DNA of 15,055 nucleotides from Acidobacteriota bacterium (GCA_020853255.1 JADYZI010000340.1:1-15055), one strand, 5' to 3'. Positions 7,101 to 14,853 are shown, counted from the first letter of the stretch. Made by a program: numbers and translations. The notes: generated by a model not told the origin, from the letters alone.

Positions 7101-7574
7101 AAGTGCGGAATGCGGAGTGCGGACTACGGAGTCATGGAAGGAGTACCAGATCGGAAACAGCGTAACGAGGAACTAAAGGAGCGAACTAAAACCTTTGCCC
7201 TACGGATCATCAAGCTCGTTAATTGTCTTCCCTCTGGTCTCGCCGCGCGAACGATCGGTGGCCAATTGATCAGAAGCGGAACTTCCGTTCCAGCAAATTA
7301 TCGGGCGGCGTGTAGAGCTCGGTCGAACGCAGATTTCATTTCAAAAAATTGGGAATTGTAGAAGAAGAAACCGACGAATCGGTATTTTGGATCGAGTTGC
7401 TGGTCGATGCGAATATCGTCGCCCCGAAACTAGTCGAAGATTTGATGGATGAAGGCAGACAGCTGACCGCCACCTGCGTAAGCTCGATAAACACTGCTCG
7501 CGGAGGAAAGCGTTGACCAGATGACTGCTCGGTGACGAACGAAATCCGCACTCCGCAGTCCACATTCCGCACTT
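7101..7574. mobile_element. Four-helix-bundle cassette bounded by inverted heptamer arrays
   Basis: Bases 7101-7130 and the reverse complement of 7545-7574 match at 26 of 30 positions, the outer 12 perfectly. Each arm is a tandem 7-base array: GTGCGGA, ATGCGGA, GTGCGGA, CTACGGA on the left, and TCCGCAC, TCCGCAG, TCCACAT, TCCGCAC on the right. The only gene inside is a four-helix-bundle protein. The unit fits exactly between the fabI stop (7099) and the LOG-family start (7580). This suggests a small insertable cassette related to the intervening sequences known from 23S rRNA genes, which encode the same protein family. Mobility is inferred from structure; no target duplication is evident. Confidence 0.6.
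7134..7516 (+). pseudogene. Four-helix-bundle (S23/IVS-type) protein, interrupted by a -1 frame change
   Basis: The first frame from ATG 7134 reads ...GGQLIRSGTSVPANYRAA...SNADFISK, then hits TAG at 7359-7361. One base earlier in frame, from TTG 7349, the expected continuation appears (LGIVEEETDESVFWIELL...) and ends at TGA 7514-7516. Together they make about 127 residues, the normal size of the TIGR02436/PF05635 four-helix-bundle family found in rRNA intervening sequences and related to the Avd accessory protein of diversity-generating retroelements. The break is at A6 (7343-7348). Read in the zero frame as A AAA AAT, it is a canonical -1 slippery heptamer and slipping would restore exactly the right frame. 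A one-base loss from A7 or a sequencing error is simpler. An in-frame ATG at 7110 lies in the repeat arm and is less likely the start. Confidence 0.75.
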
Positions 7575-7579
7575 ATAAT

Positions 7580-8383
7580 ATGGCTGAAACACAAGCAAAC
7601 AAACCAAAAAAGAAAAAGGACGCCGCCAAGCCGGCCGAACCGAAAACTGTGGCCGAGGCCCGCAAAGCGGAAAAGGTCCCTGAGTACTGGCGGTTAACGG
7701 ATGACGAGATATTGCTGCGCTCGCCGGAGCCTGAGGATGAGTTCAAGACATCCGATTCATGGCGCGTTTTCCGCATAATGGGCGAGTTCGTCGCGGGATT
7801 TGATGAGCTTGCCACAATCACGCACGGAATTTCGATCTTCGGATCGGCCCGGACGCACGAAGATCATCCAATGTACGAGGCCGCACGCGAAACCGCAAAG
7901 CTCTTGGCCGAAAATGGATTTGAGGTTATCACCGGCGGCGGCCCGGGAATTATGGAAGCCGCAAATCGGGGCGCCTTCGAAGCCGGAAAAACATCTGTTG
8001 GATGCAATATCGAACTCCCTTTCGAACAGGTCCCAAACCCCTACCTTACGAAATCACTTACGTTCAAATACTTCATGGTCCGCAAGACCATGTTTATCAA
8101 ATACAGCAACGCGTACATCATTTTTCCGGGCGGCTTTGGCACGATGGATGAGCTGTTCGAGGCGTTGACGCTGATCCAGACCCGCAAGATCCGCAACTTC
8201 CCGGTCGTACTTTTCGGATCGCAATACTGGCGCGGCCTGCTGGCGTGGATAACCTCAACAATGCTGAACGAGGGAAACATCAACCCGGAAGACCTCAGCC
8301 TTTTGTATCTGACCGATTCACCAAAGGATGTCGTCGATTTTATCGTGAAAACGTCCAGCGCTGGTGAAAAGCCGCGGGAGTGA
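7580..8383 (+). CDS. LOG-family nucleoside 5'-monophosphate phosphoribohydrolase
   Basis: This is a 267-residue Rossmann-like enzyme of the LOG/TIGR00730 group, which removes the base from (cytokinin-type) nucleoside 5'-monophosphates and in bacteria may also serve nucleotide clean-up. The family motifs are intact: GISIFGSARTHEDHP (83-97), GGGPGIMEAANRGA (119-132) and PGGFGTMDELFE (183-194), the last holding catalytic E191; LTFKYFMVRKTMF (160-172) supplies the conserved Arg/Lys. The first 35 residues are Lys/Ala/Pro-rich and probably disordered. ATG 7580 is preferred; an upstream GTG (7532) would read through the cassette's right arm. A TATAAT directly abutting the start (7574-7579) is too close to act as this gene's promoter. 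The gene lies at the end of the + block and converges on cutA. Confidence 0.88.
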   Translation: MAETQANKPKKKKDAAKPAEPKTVAEARKAEKVPEYWRLTDDEILLRSPEPEDEFKTSDSWRVFRIMGEFVAGFDELATITHGISIFGSARTHEDHPMYEAARETAKLLAENGFEVITGGGPGIMEAANRGAFEAGKTSVGCNIELPFEQVPNPYLTKSLTFKYFMVRKTMFIKYSNAYIIFPGGFGTMDELFEALTLIQTRKIRNFPVVLFGSQYWRGLLAWITSTMLNEGNINPEDLSLLYLTDSPKDVVDFIVKTSSAGEKPRE

Positions 8384-8407
8384 TGAGCTACTTGAAAACT
8401 CGCCGCT

Positions 8408-8719
8408 TTAGCGGTTCAGGCAATTCTCCAACCAATTGCGATAATCGTCCGAGACCCGAACCGGCCGCAACGAAACGATCTCAGGCACATCATAGGTATG
8501 ATTCTGCTTGATGAAATCTTCTATCTCTGTAAACTTGTCTTCGCGAGTCTTTATCAGAAGCAGATGTTCTTCATCGCGCTGAACTTCGCCTTCCCAATAA
8601 TAGACCGAGGTCATTTGAGGTAGGATCTGCACACAGGCAGCCAACCGCTGTTCAACAAGCCCGCTGGCAAGAGTATTGGCCAAGGCCCTGTCAGGGGTTG
8701 TGATAAGGACCACTATCAT
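8408..8719 (-). CDS. cutA: Divalent-cation tolerance protein CutA
   Basis: CutA is a small cytoplasmic trimer of ferredoxin-like fold linked genetically to copper and other divalent-cation tolerance; its biochemical role is unsettled. The 103-residue chain is full length and shows the family landmarks: VLITTPDRALANTLASGLVEQRLAACVQILP (4-34), SVYYWEGEVQRDEEHLLLIKT (38-58) and the signature YDVPEIVSLRPVRVSDDYRNWL. It follows the M48 peptidase gene by 37 bases on the same strand, so the two are probably co-transcribed. The start ATG at 8719 has no evident Shine-Dalgarno. The stop overlaps a small CCGC/GCGG stem where it converges with the LOG-family gene. Confidence 0.93.
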   Translation of the reverse strand: MIVVLITTPDRALANTLASGLVEQRLAACVQILPQMTSVYYWEGEVQRDEEHLLLIKTREDKFTEIEDFIKQNHTYDVPEIVSLRPVRVSDDYRNWLENCLNR

Positions 8720-8727
8720 AAACCGAG

Positions 8728-8750
8728 GGCCGGACGATGTTTTGCCGGCC
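8728..8750 (-). other. Hairpin between M48 peptidase and cutA
   Basis: GGCCGG (8728-8733) and CCGGCC (8745-8750) form a perfect 6-base stem with an 11-base loop in the 37-base spacer. No T-run follows on the - strand, so attenuation or RNA processing between the two genes is only a possibility. Confidence 0.3.
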
Positions 8751-8756
8751 TATCCA

Positions 8757-9743
8757 TTATTTCTTCTTCATCAGTTCGGCATACTGGCCGCTTTCGACCC
8801 ATTCAAGGATCTCGGAGACACGCCATATCGGAAACGGATGCGAAAGTCCGGCGTTGATGATATTCGCCCAGAATTTATCGAGCGCCTTTTCTTCGTAATT
8901 CTTCTGGAATTCGCGGCCCTGTTCAAGGAATTGATCGTAATCGATCTTCGAAGCAAAGGTGCCGCCGGCAAGCTTCATCATCGTCCGCCCGATCACGTGC
9001 GGGTCTTGTACTACCAGCAGTGCCGCACGATCGCATGACAGCTCGGCCCGTCTGGCCCAAGCCAGCAGAGCGCTGTTAATACCCGCGGCCAGGATGAACT
9101 TTATGATCTCCGATCCCGGGATCAACTTCGCCGCCGATGCGTTGGCCAGGGCCTCCATCAATCGGGCCGCCGTCAGATAAAGGACGTGCTCGGCGTGAAT
9201 GTGGCCGACCTCGTGAGCGATGACCGCCAGCGTTTCTTCCTCGCTAAGGCGTTCAAGCAAAGCCGAATGAAGAACGATCACCGGCCTCTCGACGCCGCCC
9301 GTAAAAGCGTTCACCAGCGGATTTTGCTGAATGAACATATCGGGCATATCAACGCCGAGCGTCGTACACGCGATCTGGAGCTTTGCGTGAAGGTCAGGAC
9401 ACTGCTTTGGCGTCACTTTGACCGAACTGGCAAGGAAAAGCACGCGAATGGCCGATTCGCCGGTTACCTCAAGCAGCTTCTTTAACGCGGTATCAATTCC
9501 CGGAATTGCCTTCAACGCGGCCAAGGCCCGGCTGTCAAGCGGATGCACATATTCATGCTTGCCCAGGTCGGCAAACTTCTTGTGCGGCTCATTCGACAAC
9601 GGCAGCTTGCACCGGCCGCAATTGGCCGAGCCGTTCTTGTAATCGTCCTTTACAGAATTCTTCTGTCCGCAATAGCGGCATCGGACAAAATGGCTTTTTG
9701 CGATCTCCGCTGAATTGCCTTCCTCATCCTTTTTCTTTGGCAT
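8757..9743 (-). CDS. M48-family metallopeptidase with N-terminal zinc ribbon
   Basis: This is a 328-residue zinc peptidase. The catalytic motif is HEVGH (H177, E178, H181), and E234 in RRAELSCDRA supplies the expected third ligand. NAFTGG and ERPVIVLHSALLERLSEEE before the motif are typical of M48 (HtpX/Ste24-like) proteins. An N-terminal zinc ribbon, CRYC (22-25) and CGRC (42-45), precedes the peptidase domain, an arrangement distinct from HtpX. No N-terminal membrane segments are seen; only a moderately hydrophobic stretch at about 214-230. It could act in membrane-protein quality control, with the ribbon binding a partner or nucleic acid, but the substrate is unknown. ATG 9743 begins a lysine-rich leader; no Shine-Dalgarno is at normal distance. 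Followed by cutA after 37 bases. Confidence 0.87.
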   Translation of the reverse strand: MPKKKDEEGNSAEIAKSHFVRCRYCGQKNSVKDDYKNGSANCGRCKLPLSNEPHKKFADLGKHEYVHPLDSRALAALKAIPGIDTALKKLLEVTGESAIRVLFLASSVKVTPKQCPDLHAKLQIACTTLGVDMPDMFIQQNPLVNAFTGGVERPVIVLHSALLERLSEEETLAVIAHEVGHIHAEHVLYLTAARLMEALANASAAKLIPGSEIIKFILAAGINSALLAWARRAELSCDRAALLVVQDPHVIGRTMMKLAGGTFASKIDYDQFLEQGREFQKNYEEKALDKFWANIINAGLSHPFPIWRVSEILEWVESGQYAELMKKK

Positions 9744-9890
9744 AATTCGATTTTAGTTCACCCGGTTCGGATTTCTCAAACGCAGCTTCTTCAATAGGAT
9801 AACGACCGTATAGCTGGAAAAGTTTGGCACAAATCGTCGCAGGGCGTCGAACAAACCAAACCTGAGAAGTGGTAGTGAGTCAGTTTCAAT

Positions 9891-9939
9891 CCCTTTGTGC
9901 CCTTTGCGTCTTCATCTTTGCTCCCTTTGTGGTGAGAAA
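9891..9939 (-). repeat. Degenerate CACAAAG-type spacer array overlapping the rlmD 3' end
   Basis: Read on the - strand, AAAGGGAGC, AAAGATGAAGACGC, AAAGGGCAC and AAAGGG follow one another, with AAAG recurring at intervals of 9, 14 and 9 bases. Such arrays (CACAAAGGNACAAAGG style) are familiar as non-coding spacer repeats in Acidobacteriota and related phyla. Here the array enters the rlmD reading frame and supplies its last codons and TGA stop. Confidence 0.55.
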
Positions 9940-11165
9940 ACGCCTTCAAAACTAAGCCTTGCAACCGTTTCAATGTGATGCGTCTGCGGGAACAGATCGA
10001 GTGCCGTCAGTGTTTCGATACGGTATCCGCCGTCCAGAAACCGCCGCATATCCCGCGCGAGGATCGACGGGTCACATGAAACATACGATACATTCTCCGG
10101 CTGAAGTTTGATTATCCTCTGGATCACGTTCTTCTCGGTTCCGGCCCGCGGCGGGTCGAGCAGCACAAAGTCAGCTTCGCCGAGCTCGCGGCTGAACAGA
10201 AATTTGCTGACTCCTTCGGAATAGAATCGCAAGTTCGACAACCCCGCATCTGCCGCGTTCCGCTCGGCAAACGTGACTGCCCGATCATTTGCTTCCACGC
10301 CGATCACGTTCGCAAATCGCCGGGCCAATGGAAGCGAGAACAAGCCGACGCCGCAATAGAGATCGAGGGCATGCGTCCCGGATGCACCGCCTGTCGCTGC
10401 CTCTATCAGCTCTTCGACCATCGACTGGTTACCCTGAAAAAAGCTTCTCGCGTCGAACCGGTACCGCTCGCCTGCTGCATTGACCGCAATTTCTTCGACG
10501 GCCTCCGGCAAGTCGGGCGCATTGATCGACACTCGACCGTCGCTTCCAACCGCCGCCTCGACCTTTGCCTTTTCTTCCCAAAATCGGCTCGCGTCCAGGT
10601 CGAACCTATATCTCTGCAGGGTCGAATCGAGCACCGGATCAAGTATCGGGCAATGATCGATATCGACCACGTCGTGCGAGTTGCGCTTGTAATAACCCAT
10701 CTTCCCGGCCCGCGTATCCACATGCCAAAGTGCCCGGGTCCGGTACCCAAGCGCGTTTGGGCTTGGGACGATCGGGATATGCTCCATCTCGATCTTGCCA
10801 ATGCGATGGAGCGAGTCTTTGATGATCTCAACCTTCGCCGCAAGCTGTCCATCGTACGGAAGCTGCTGAAGATCACATCCGCCGCACGTGCCGAAATATT
10901 TGCACGGCGGAGTGCCGCGCTCGGTCGAAGGCTCGATCACTTTCTCGATCTCCGCAAACGCCGTTCGTCCCTTCACCTGCTCAAGGCGCACCTCAAGCCT
11001 ATCGCCGCGGGCCGAAAGCGGAACAAAAACGGTGAGGCCTTCGGCAAACGCAAGGCCAAACCCGCGCGGGACGATCTTCTCGATCGTCACCTCGATCCGG
11101 TCGCCGGGTTTGTAGGTAGAGGCTGCCTCTATCGCTCGTTCGGTTACGTCTGGTGATGTGGACAT
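9912..11165 (-). CDS. rlmD: 23S rRNA (uracil-5-)-methyltransferase, RlmD/RumA family
   Basis: This is an S-adenosylmethionine-dependent RNA m5U methyltransferase of 417 residues. Domains in order are: TRAM RNA-binding domain (about 18-78); iron-sulfur cysteines C88-x5-C94-x2-C97 plus C172; a central RNA-binding part; SFFQGNQ (241-247); the SAM loop DLYCGVG (268-274); LLDPPRAG (335-342); nucleophile C364 in YVSCDPS; and the general base E399 in FPQTHHIET. The Fe-S cysteines favour RlmD over TrmA, but the exact uridine (747, 1939 or a tRNA site) cannot be fixed from sequence. ATG 11165 is chosen over TTG 11189. The tail FSPQREQR is encoded by a spacer repeat and is probably not ancestral. The gene starts 43 bases after the secreted PsbP-like gene, so it may belong to the same transcript. 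Confidence 0.9.
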   Translation of the reverse strand: MSTSPDVTERAIEAASTYKPGDRIEVTIEKIVPRGFGLAFAEGLTVFVPLSARGDRLEVRLEQVKGRTAFAEIEKVIEPSTERGTPPCKYFGTCGGCDLQQLPYDGQLAAKVEIIKDSLHRIGKIEMEHIPIVPSPNALGYRTRALWHVDTRAGKMGYYKRNSHDVVDIDHCPILDPVLDSTLQRYRFDLDASRFWEEKAKVEAAVGSDGRVSINAPDLPEAVEEIAVNAAGERYRFDARSFFQGNQSMVEELIEAATGGASGTHALDLYCGVGLFSLPLARRFANVIGVEANDRAVTFAERNAADAGLSNLRFYSEGVSKFLFSRELGEADFVLLDPPRAGTEKNVIQRIIKLQPENVSYVSCDPSILARDMRRFLDGGYRIETLTALDLFPQTHHIETVARLSFEGVFSPQREQR

Positions 11166-11208
11166 TTGGTCTGGGCCTAACGGAGGCAAACTCGACGTTG
11201 GTGGCGGA

Positions 11209-11937
11209 TCATCTTGCTAATGCAAAATTCCCTTCCGACAGGACTTGCCGCAGGGCCTGCAGGTCGTCATCCTTTGAATATGAGATCGAGAACAGAATAG
11301 CGTGCCGTTTGCGCACCGTGGCGTACAGGCGCTTCTTCCCTTCACTGCTGGTCGTATCGATGTACGCAAATTGCTGTTTACCGAGCTGTTCGGCTCCCGT
11401 TTCCGAGTACTTAAAGTCCGGCGGCAGCTTCATCGAGGCGAACTGCGACCGCATCGCGTCAAAATAATCTACCGCATCCCTGATCTGCGGATCTGTGCCG
11501 AGATCTTCTGTTGAAATGCGAACTATCGCGTTGTCCTCAGAACCCGGCATTGAGCGATACGCCGTGACAAGTACCTTGATCTTCTGCAAGGCCTTGTTCA
11601 TGCGGGCCCGGTCCACCGCGTTCACGCTCGACGGCGGGCTGAGGCTGAGGTCAAAGCCGGCCTTCTTCATTTCGCTTTCAAAATCGTCACCCGGAATAAG
11701 CCAACTGACAGGAAATGTAACTTCGAACCCAAAGTCCTTGTTCGCGTATGTGCGTCCAGCAAGGCCATTTGAAATACTTCCCTTCTTTATCGGGACCACC
11801 GCCGGTATCTTGGCCGCAGCCGGATGTGAACCCGGCGGCTTGGTGCTCCCACTTTTACGGGCAGTAAAGGTTTTGGCCTGCGCAAATGCGCCGGCGGCAA
11901 CGCCAACAATGAACACGATCGCGAGAAAACTCTTCAT
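11209..11937 (-). CDS. Secreted PsbP/LpqN-like protein, unknown function
   Basis: This is a 242-residue exported protein. MKSFLAIVFIVGVAAGAFAQ is a Sec signal peptide cleaved near residue 19. A Pro/Ala/Lys-rich linker (22-55) precedes a domain opening with YANKDFGFEVTFPVSW (64-79), the usual first strand and loop of the Mog1/PsbP/LpqN fold (fN..fgFeVtfPxxW). It continues with alternating strands, including IVRISTED and QQFAYIDTT. Members of this fold serve many roles, so no function is claimed. Its ATG overlaps the preceding stop (ATGA, 11934-11937), so it is translationally coupled to the cytoplasmic helical protein before it. It has no cysteine and no lipobox. Confidence 0.7.
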   Translation of the reverse strand: MKSFLAIVFIVGVAAGAFAQAKTFTARKSGSTKPPGSHPAAAKIPAVVPIKKGSISNGLAGRTYANKDFGFEVTFPVSWLIPGDDFESEMKKAGFDLSLSPPSSVNAVDRARMNKALQKIKVLVTAYRSMPGSEDNAIVRISTEDLGTDPQIRDAVDYFDAMRSQFASMKLPPDFKYSETGAEQLGKQQFAYIDTTSSEGKKRLYATVRKRHAILFSISYSKDDDLQALRQVLSEGNFALAR

Positions 11938-12605
11938 AGATAAAACAAGGTCAGCCGCGGAATTCCGTTCTCCTCACGAAGCTGTTTCAGGAGCATAAGA
12001 TCGAACGTGTTCCTGTACGCGTCCTTCTCCATTGCCGCCTTGTAGGGCTTGAGTTGTTCCGCGGTCTGCTTCTCCGATCTTTTTAGATGCTCAGGATCGG
12101 AATTTGTCAGCATTGCGTTATCAAGAAAGTGCTCAATATCTGCAAGTGATCTGTCGATATGTTCGAAATCTTCACCTAAATTCTGCCCAAGTTCTTCCAG
12201 CCGCGTGGCCGCCCGTTCGATGTCCTCGCCTAACGCAGGGCTTTTCAAATGCCTCAACTCATTGATCAGTTTGGAAATATGAGTTGAAACGATCTCTGGT
12301 GAAAGCCCGTCGCCGGCCCCTTCGCCAGCATCTTCGGCCTTCCCCGTCTGCGACCGAAGCCATTCTTCATATTGCGCCTCGACCTCTTCGCGGCAAAACA
12401 TAAGGCCTTTTATTGTTCGCGTCGTCGGCTTTTTATCGAATGCATCAAAGACGCTCTCGATTGCGCGAAGGGCAACGTGCAGAGGTATCCCGCGCTCTTG
12501 CCAAACTTCCATCAACGCCCAATCAAGCGGCGAGAGAAGCAAGTGCTTCGCGCGCCGCCGGATGAACGTATCTTCAATTTCTGTGTAGTAGTTATAGTAA
12601 TTCAA
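11934..12605 (-). CDS. Conserved helical protein of unknown function
   Basis: This is a 223-residue cytoplasmic protein without signal peptide or membrane segment. The N-terminal block (1-85), MNYYNYYTEIEDTFIRRR then HLLLSPLDWALMEVW and IPLHVALRAIESVFD, is the best-conserved-looking part and could be a winged-helix or small helical domain. It is followed by an acidic Gly/Ala linker (89-101) and a long helical, possibly coiled-coil region (104-215). I recall similar hypothetical proteins beginning MNYxNYxTEIE, so I prefer TTG 12605. TTG 12644 also opens the frame (236 residues) but lies inside a hairpin (12636-12653). Neither has a Shine-Dalgarno sequence. Its stop overlaps the next ATG. It follows the 68-residue gene closely, giving a three-gene unit with the secreted protein. 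Confidence 0.65.
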   Translation of the reverse strand: MNYYNYYTEIEDTFIRRRAKHLLLSPLDWALMEVWQERGIPLHVALRAIESVFDAFDKKPTTRTIKGLMFCREEVEAQYEEWLRSQTGKAEDAGEGAGDGLSPEIVSTHISKLINELRHLKSPALGEDIERAATRLEELGQNLGEDFEHIDRSLADIEHFLDNAMLTNSDPEHLKRSEKQTAEQLKPYKAAMEKDAYRNTFDLMLLKQLREENGIPRLTLFYL

Positions 12606-12635
12606 GGGCTGACCGGCACCGCATAAGAAAACTTT

Positions 12636-12653
12636 GCCGGACAATTGCCCGGC
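12636..12653 (-). other. Hairpin at the junction of the 68-residue gene and the next frame
   Basis: GCCGG (12636-12640) and CCGGC (12649-12653) enclose CAATTG, so the whole 18 bases form a near-perfect palindrome. It begins at the stop of the 68-residue gene and covers TTG 12644. It may tune translation of the next gene or mark a processing site. Confidence 0.35.
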
Positions 12654-12859
12654 TATGCAATGCGAACTTTATTTGATGCCAGCGCATCATCCATCGGCCT
12701 CAAAAGCTCCAGATCCATGCGCACGGTGAAATTAGGAATATAGCCCAAATGCTGAAGATTTACTACCGCACCTTTTACGATAGGGCTGTTATCGACCGAT
12801 ATCTGTATGGCGTTTACAAGCGATCTGATTGCGGATCTCGTGGTCTCGTCTGCTTCCAT
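12653..12859 (-). CDS. Small conserved protein, 68 residues, unknown function
   Basis: The 68-residue product (MEADETTRSAIRSLVNAIQISVD... to SNKVRIA) has no signal peptide, Cys or membrane segment. It reads as an amphipathic helix (7-22), a short segment NSPIVKGAVVNLQHLGYIPNFTVRMDLELL and a polar tail. Coding status is well supported despite its size. A strong Shine-Dalgarno, AAGGGGGT, lies eight bases upstream of ATG 12859, and it heads a tight same-strand unit. The divergent spacer to the mutase gene (12860-13008) must carry its promoter, though I could not assign clear -10 and -35 boxes. Function is unknown. Confidence 0.6.
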   Translation of the reverse strand: MEADETTRSAIRSLVNAIQISVDNSPIVKGAVVNLQHLGYIPNFTVRMDLELLRPMDDALASNKVRIA

Positions 12860-13008
12860 GTAAATTTACCCCCTTGTCATTTACTGCCTATGCACGCAAT
12901 ACACGTGCCGAAACGGCCAGACCGTGTTGATACGATGTGGTATTCTTAAAAGATCGGCGGCTGACTTTGTCGGCAGTTGCAGACAAAACCCCTGTCCAAC
13001 AAATTATT

Positions 13009-14607
13009 ATGCCCTCGCAGCGACGCGACAGTTTCGAAACATCTTCCGGGATCGAACTTCCGAATGACTTCGATCCCGACAATATTACCGAGATCGATTA
13101 CGACGCCGACCTCGGCGAACCTGGACGATTTCCGTACACCCGCGGTGTCCGGCCGAACATGTACCGGGGCCAATTCTGGACAATGCGGCAATACGCAGGT
13201 TTCGCTACTGCCCAGGAATCAAATACCCGATATAAATACCTGCTTTCTCAGGGGACGACCGGCCTTAGCGTCGCTTTTGATCTGCCGACACAGATCGGGC
13301 TGGATTCAGACGATCCGCTTGCCGTCGGCGAGGTCGGCAAGGTAGGGGTTGCAATAGACAGCATCGAAGATATGCTGACGCTGTTTGACGGGATCCCACT
13401 GGACCAGGTCTCGACCTCGATGACGATCAACGCCACTGCGTCCACTCTGCTTTGCCTGTACCTGGCCGTAGCCCGCAAACAAGGTGTTCCGTTCGACAAG
13501 GTCAACGGCACGGTTCAAAACGATATTTTGAAGGAGTACATCGCCCGCGGCACATACATCTACCCGCCGAAAGCGAGCCTGCGCTTGATAACTGACACGT
13601 TCGCCTACTGTGCAGCAGAGGTGCCGAACTGGAACACTATCTCCATATCCGGCTATCACATCCGTGAAGCCGGATCGACCGCCGCTCAGGAACTTGCATT
13701 CACTTTGGCCGACGCGATTTGTTATGTTCAGGCGGCCATTGATGTCGGGTTGAAGGTCGACGATTTTGCTCCGCGGCTATCGTTCTTTTTTAATTCGCAT
13801 AACAACCTGCTTGAAGAGGTTGCCAAATTTCGCGCCGCACGTCGTCTGTGGGCCCGGATAATGCGTGACCGCTTTAAGGCCGAAAACCCGAAGTCGCTGA
13901 TGCTGCGCTTTCACACGCAGACCGCGGGCTCGACACTGACTGCGCAGCAGCCCGAGGTCAATGTTGTCCGCACAACAATTCAGGCACTTGCGGCGGTGTT
14001 TGGCGGCACTCAGAGTTTGCACACAAACTCAATGGATGAGGCACTTTCGCTCCCAACCGAATCCGCCGCCCGCATCGCTCTGCGAACGCAACAGGTCATT
14101 GCCCATGAATCGGGCGTTGCCGACACGGTCGATCCGCTTGCCGGAAGCTATGCGATCGAGGAACTGACCACACAGATGGAAAGCCTTGCGTTTGAATATA
14201 TCGAGAAGATCGACAACCTCGGCGGAATGCTCCGGGCGATCGAAACAGGTTACGTCCAACGCGAGATACAGGAGGCCGCCTACGAATACCAAAAGGCTGT
14301 CGAAACAAAGAATGCGATCGTCGTAGGTGTGAACAAATTCCAGACGGAGGACACCGAGCCGATCCCGATACTCCGCATCGACGAACAGATCGAACGCAGC
14401 CAGGTCGAACGCCTGCGGGCCCTCCGCACACGCCGCGATGCGGCCAAAGCAGGAACCGCCCTTACAACATTGGGCGAAGCGGCCGCCGGCACCGAGAACC
14501 TTCTCCCGCGAATTCTGGCCTGCGTCGAGGCCGAAGTCACCGTCGGCGAAATAAGCAACAAACTCCGGTCCGCATGGGGCGAATACCGCGAAGCCGTGAC
14601 GGTTTAG
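13009..14607 (+). CDS. Methylmalonyl-CoA mutase, catalytic (large) subunit
   Basis: This adenosylcobalamin-dependent enzyme interconverts (R)-methylmalonyl-CoA and succinyl-CoA, linking propionate, odd-chain fatty acids and branched amino acids to the TCA cycle. The 532-residue chain covers only the TIM-barrel catalytic domain. The cobalamin-binding domain is absent and should be a separate small gene, not seen here. Substrate-site residues favour MCM over isobutyryl-CoA mutase: Tyr in RQYAGF (Y62) and Arg in YIARGTY (R180), where the isobutyryl enzyme has Phe and Gln. H217 in [10 protein letters not shown] matches the active-site His. [22 protein letters not shown] and VDPLAGSY are diagnostic. 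ATG 13009 is preferred over an in-frame GTG (12937) because the upstream residues do not look like the family. No Shine-Dalgarno is present. Confidence 0.92.
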   Translation: MPSQRRDSFETSSGIELPNDFDPDNITEIDYDADLGEPGRFPYTRGVRPNMYRGQFWTMRQYAGFATAQESNTRYKYLLSQGTTGLSVAFDLPTQIGLDSDDPLAVGEVGKVGVAIDSIEDMLTLFDGIPLDQVSTSMTINATASTLLCLYLAVARKQGVPFDKVNGTVQNDILKEYIARGTYIYPPKASLRLITDTFAYCAAEVPNWNTISISGYHIREAGSTAAQELAFTLADAICYVQAAIDVGLKVDDFAPRLSFFFNSHNNLLEEVAKFRAARRLWARIMRDRFKAENPKSLMLRFHTQTAGSTLTAQQPEVNVVRTTIQALAAVFGGTQSLHTNSMDEALSLPTESAARIALRTQQVIAHESGVADTVDPLAGSYAIEELTTQMESLAFEYIEKIDNLGGMLRAIETGYVQREIQEAAYEYQKAVETKNAIVVGVNKFQTEDTEPIPILRIDEQIERSQVERLRALRTRRDAAKAGTALTTLGEAAAGTENLLPRILACVEAEVTVGEISNKLRSAWGEYREAVTV

Positions 14608-14691
14608 GCACAAACGCCCCCCAACTTCCCAACTTACCAAGTACAGAATCTCAGGGTTTATTCAAAATAGACACGTTAACCTATCGGCTTG

Positions 14692-14731
14692 TTTCGTAGA
14701 TTTCGTGTCTTTTTTCGTGCGATTCGTGATC
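14692..14731 (+). repeat. TTTCGTG-type degenerate spacer array
   Basis: TTTCGT (14692), TTTCGTG (14701), TTTCGTG (14713) and ATTCGTG (14722) recur at 9, 12 and 9 bases. An inverted copy CACGAAA at 14752-14758 could pair with one of them. This class of simple, diverged spacer repeat resembles the CACAAAG array at the end of rlmD in style but not in sequence. Confidence 0.5.
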
Positions 14732-14853
14732 AATGGATCCGGCTTCGCCAACACGAAATGCACAAATCAAGAACGAAACCCGCAAGACAAAAGAATCCTG
14801 CATTGGATCCGAAAGCACTCTGACCAAACCCTGATAAGGCATGTGAAAACCTA

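Noticed and set aside
7101..7574. Heptamer arrays as a CRISPR array or diversity-generating retroelement
   Set aside because: Units are 7 bases with no spacers, and there is no reverse transcriptase, variable repeat or cas gene.
7574..7579. TATAAT directly before the LOG-family start as its promoter
   Set aside because: Transcription would start inside the coding sequence, and no -35 box at proper spacing is seen.
8403..8414. CCGC/GCGG stem between the LOG gene and cutA as a bidirectional terminator
   Set aside because: The stem is only four or five bases, overlaps the cutA stop, and has no flanking T-run.
10371..11156. 261-codon + strand frame opposite rlmD
   Set aside because: rlmD on the other strand has all catalytic and Fe-S motifs; this frame's product resembles nothing.
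12937..13008. GTG start adding 24 residues to the methylmalonyl-CoA mutase
   Set aside because: The added residues do not resemble the family N-terminus, and ATG 13009 begins a typical chain.
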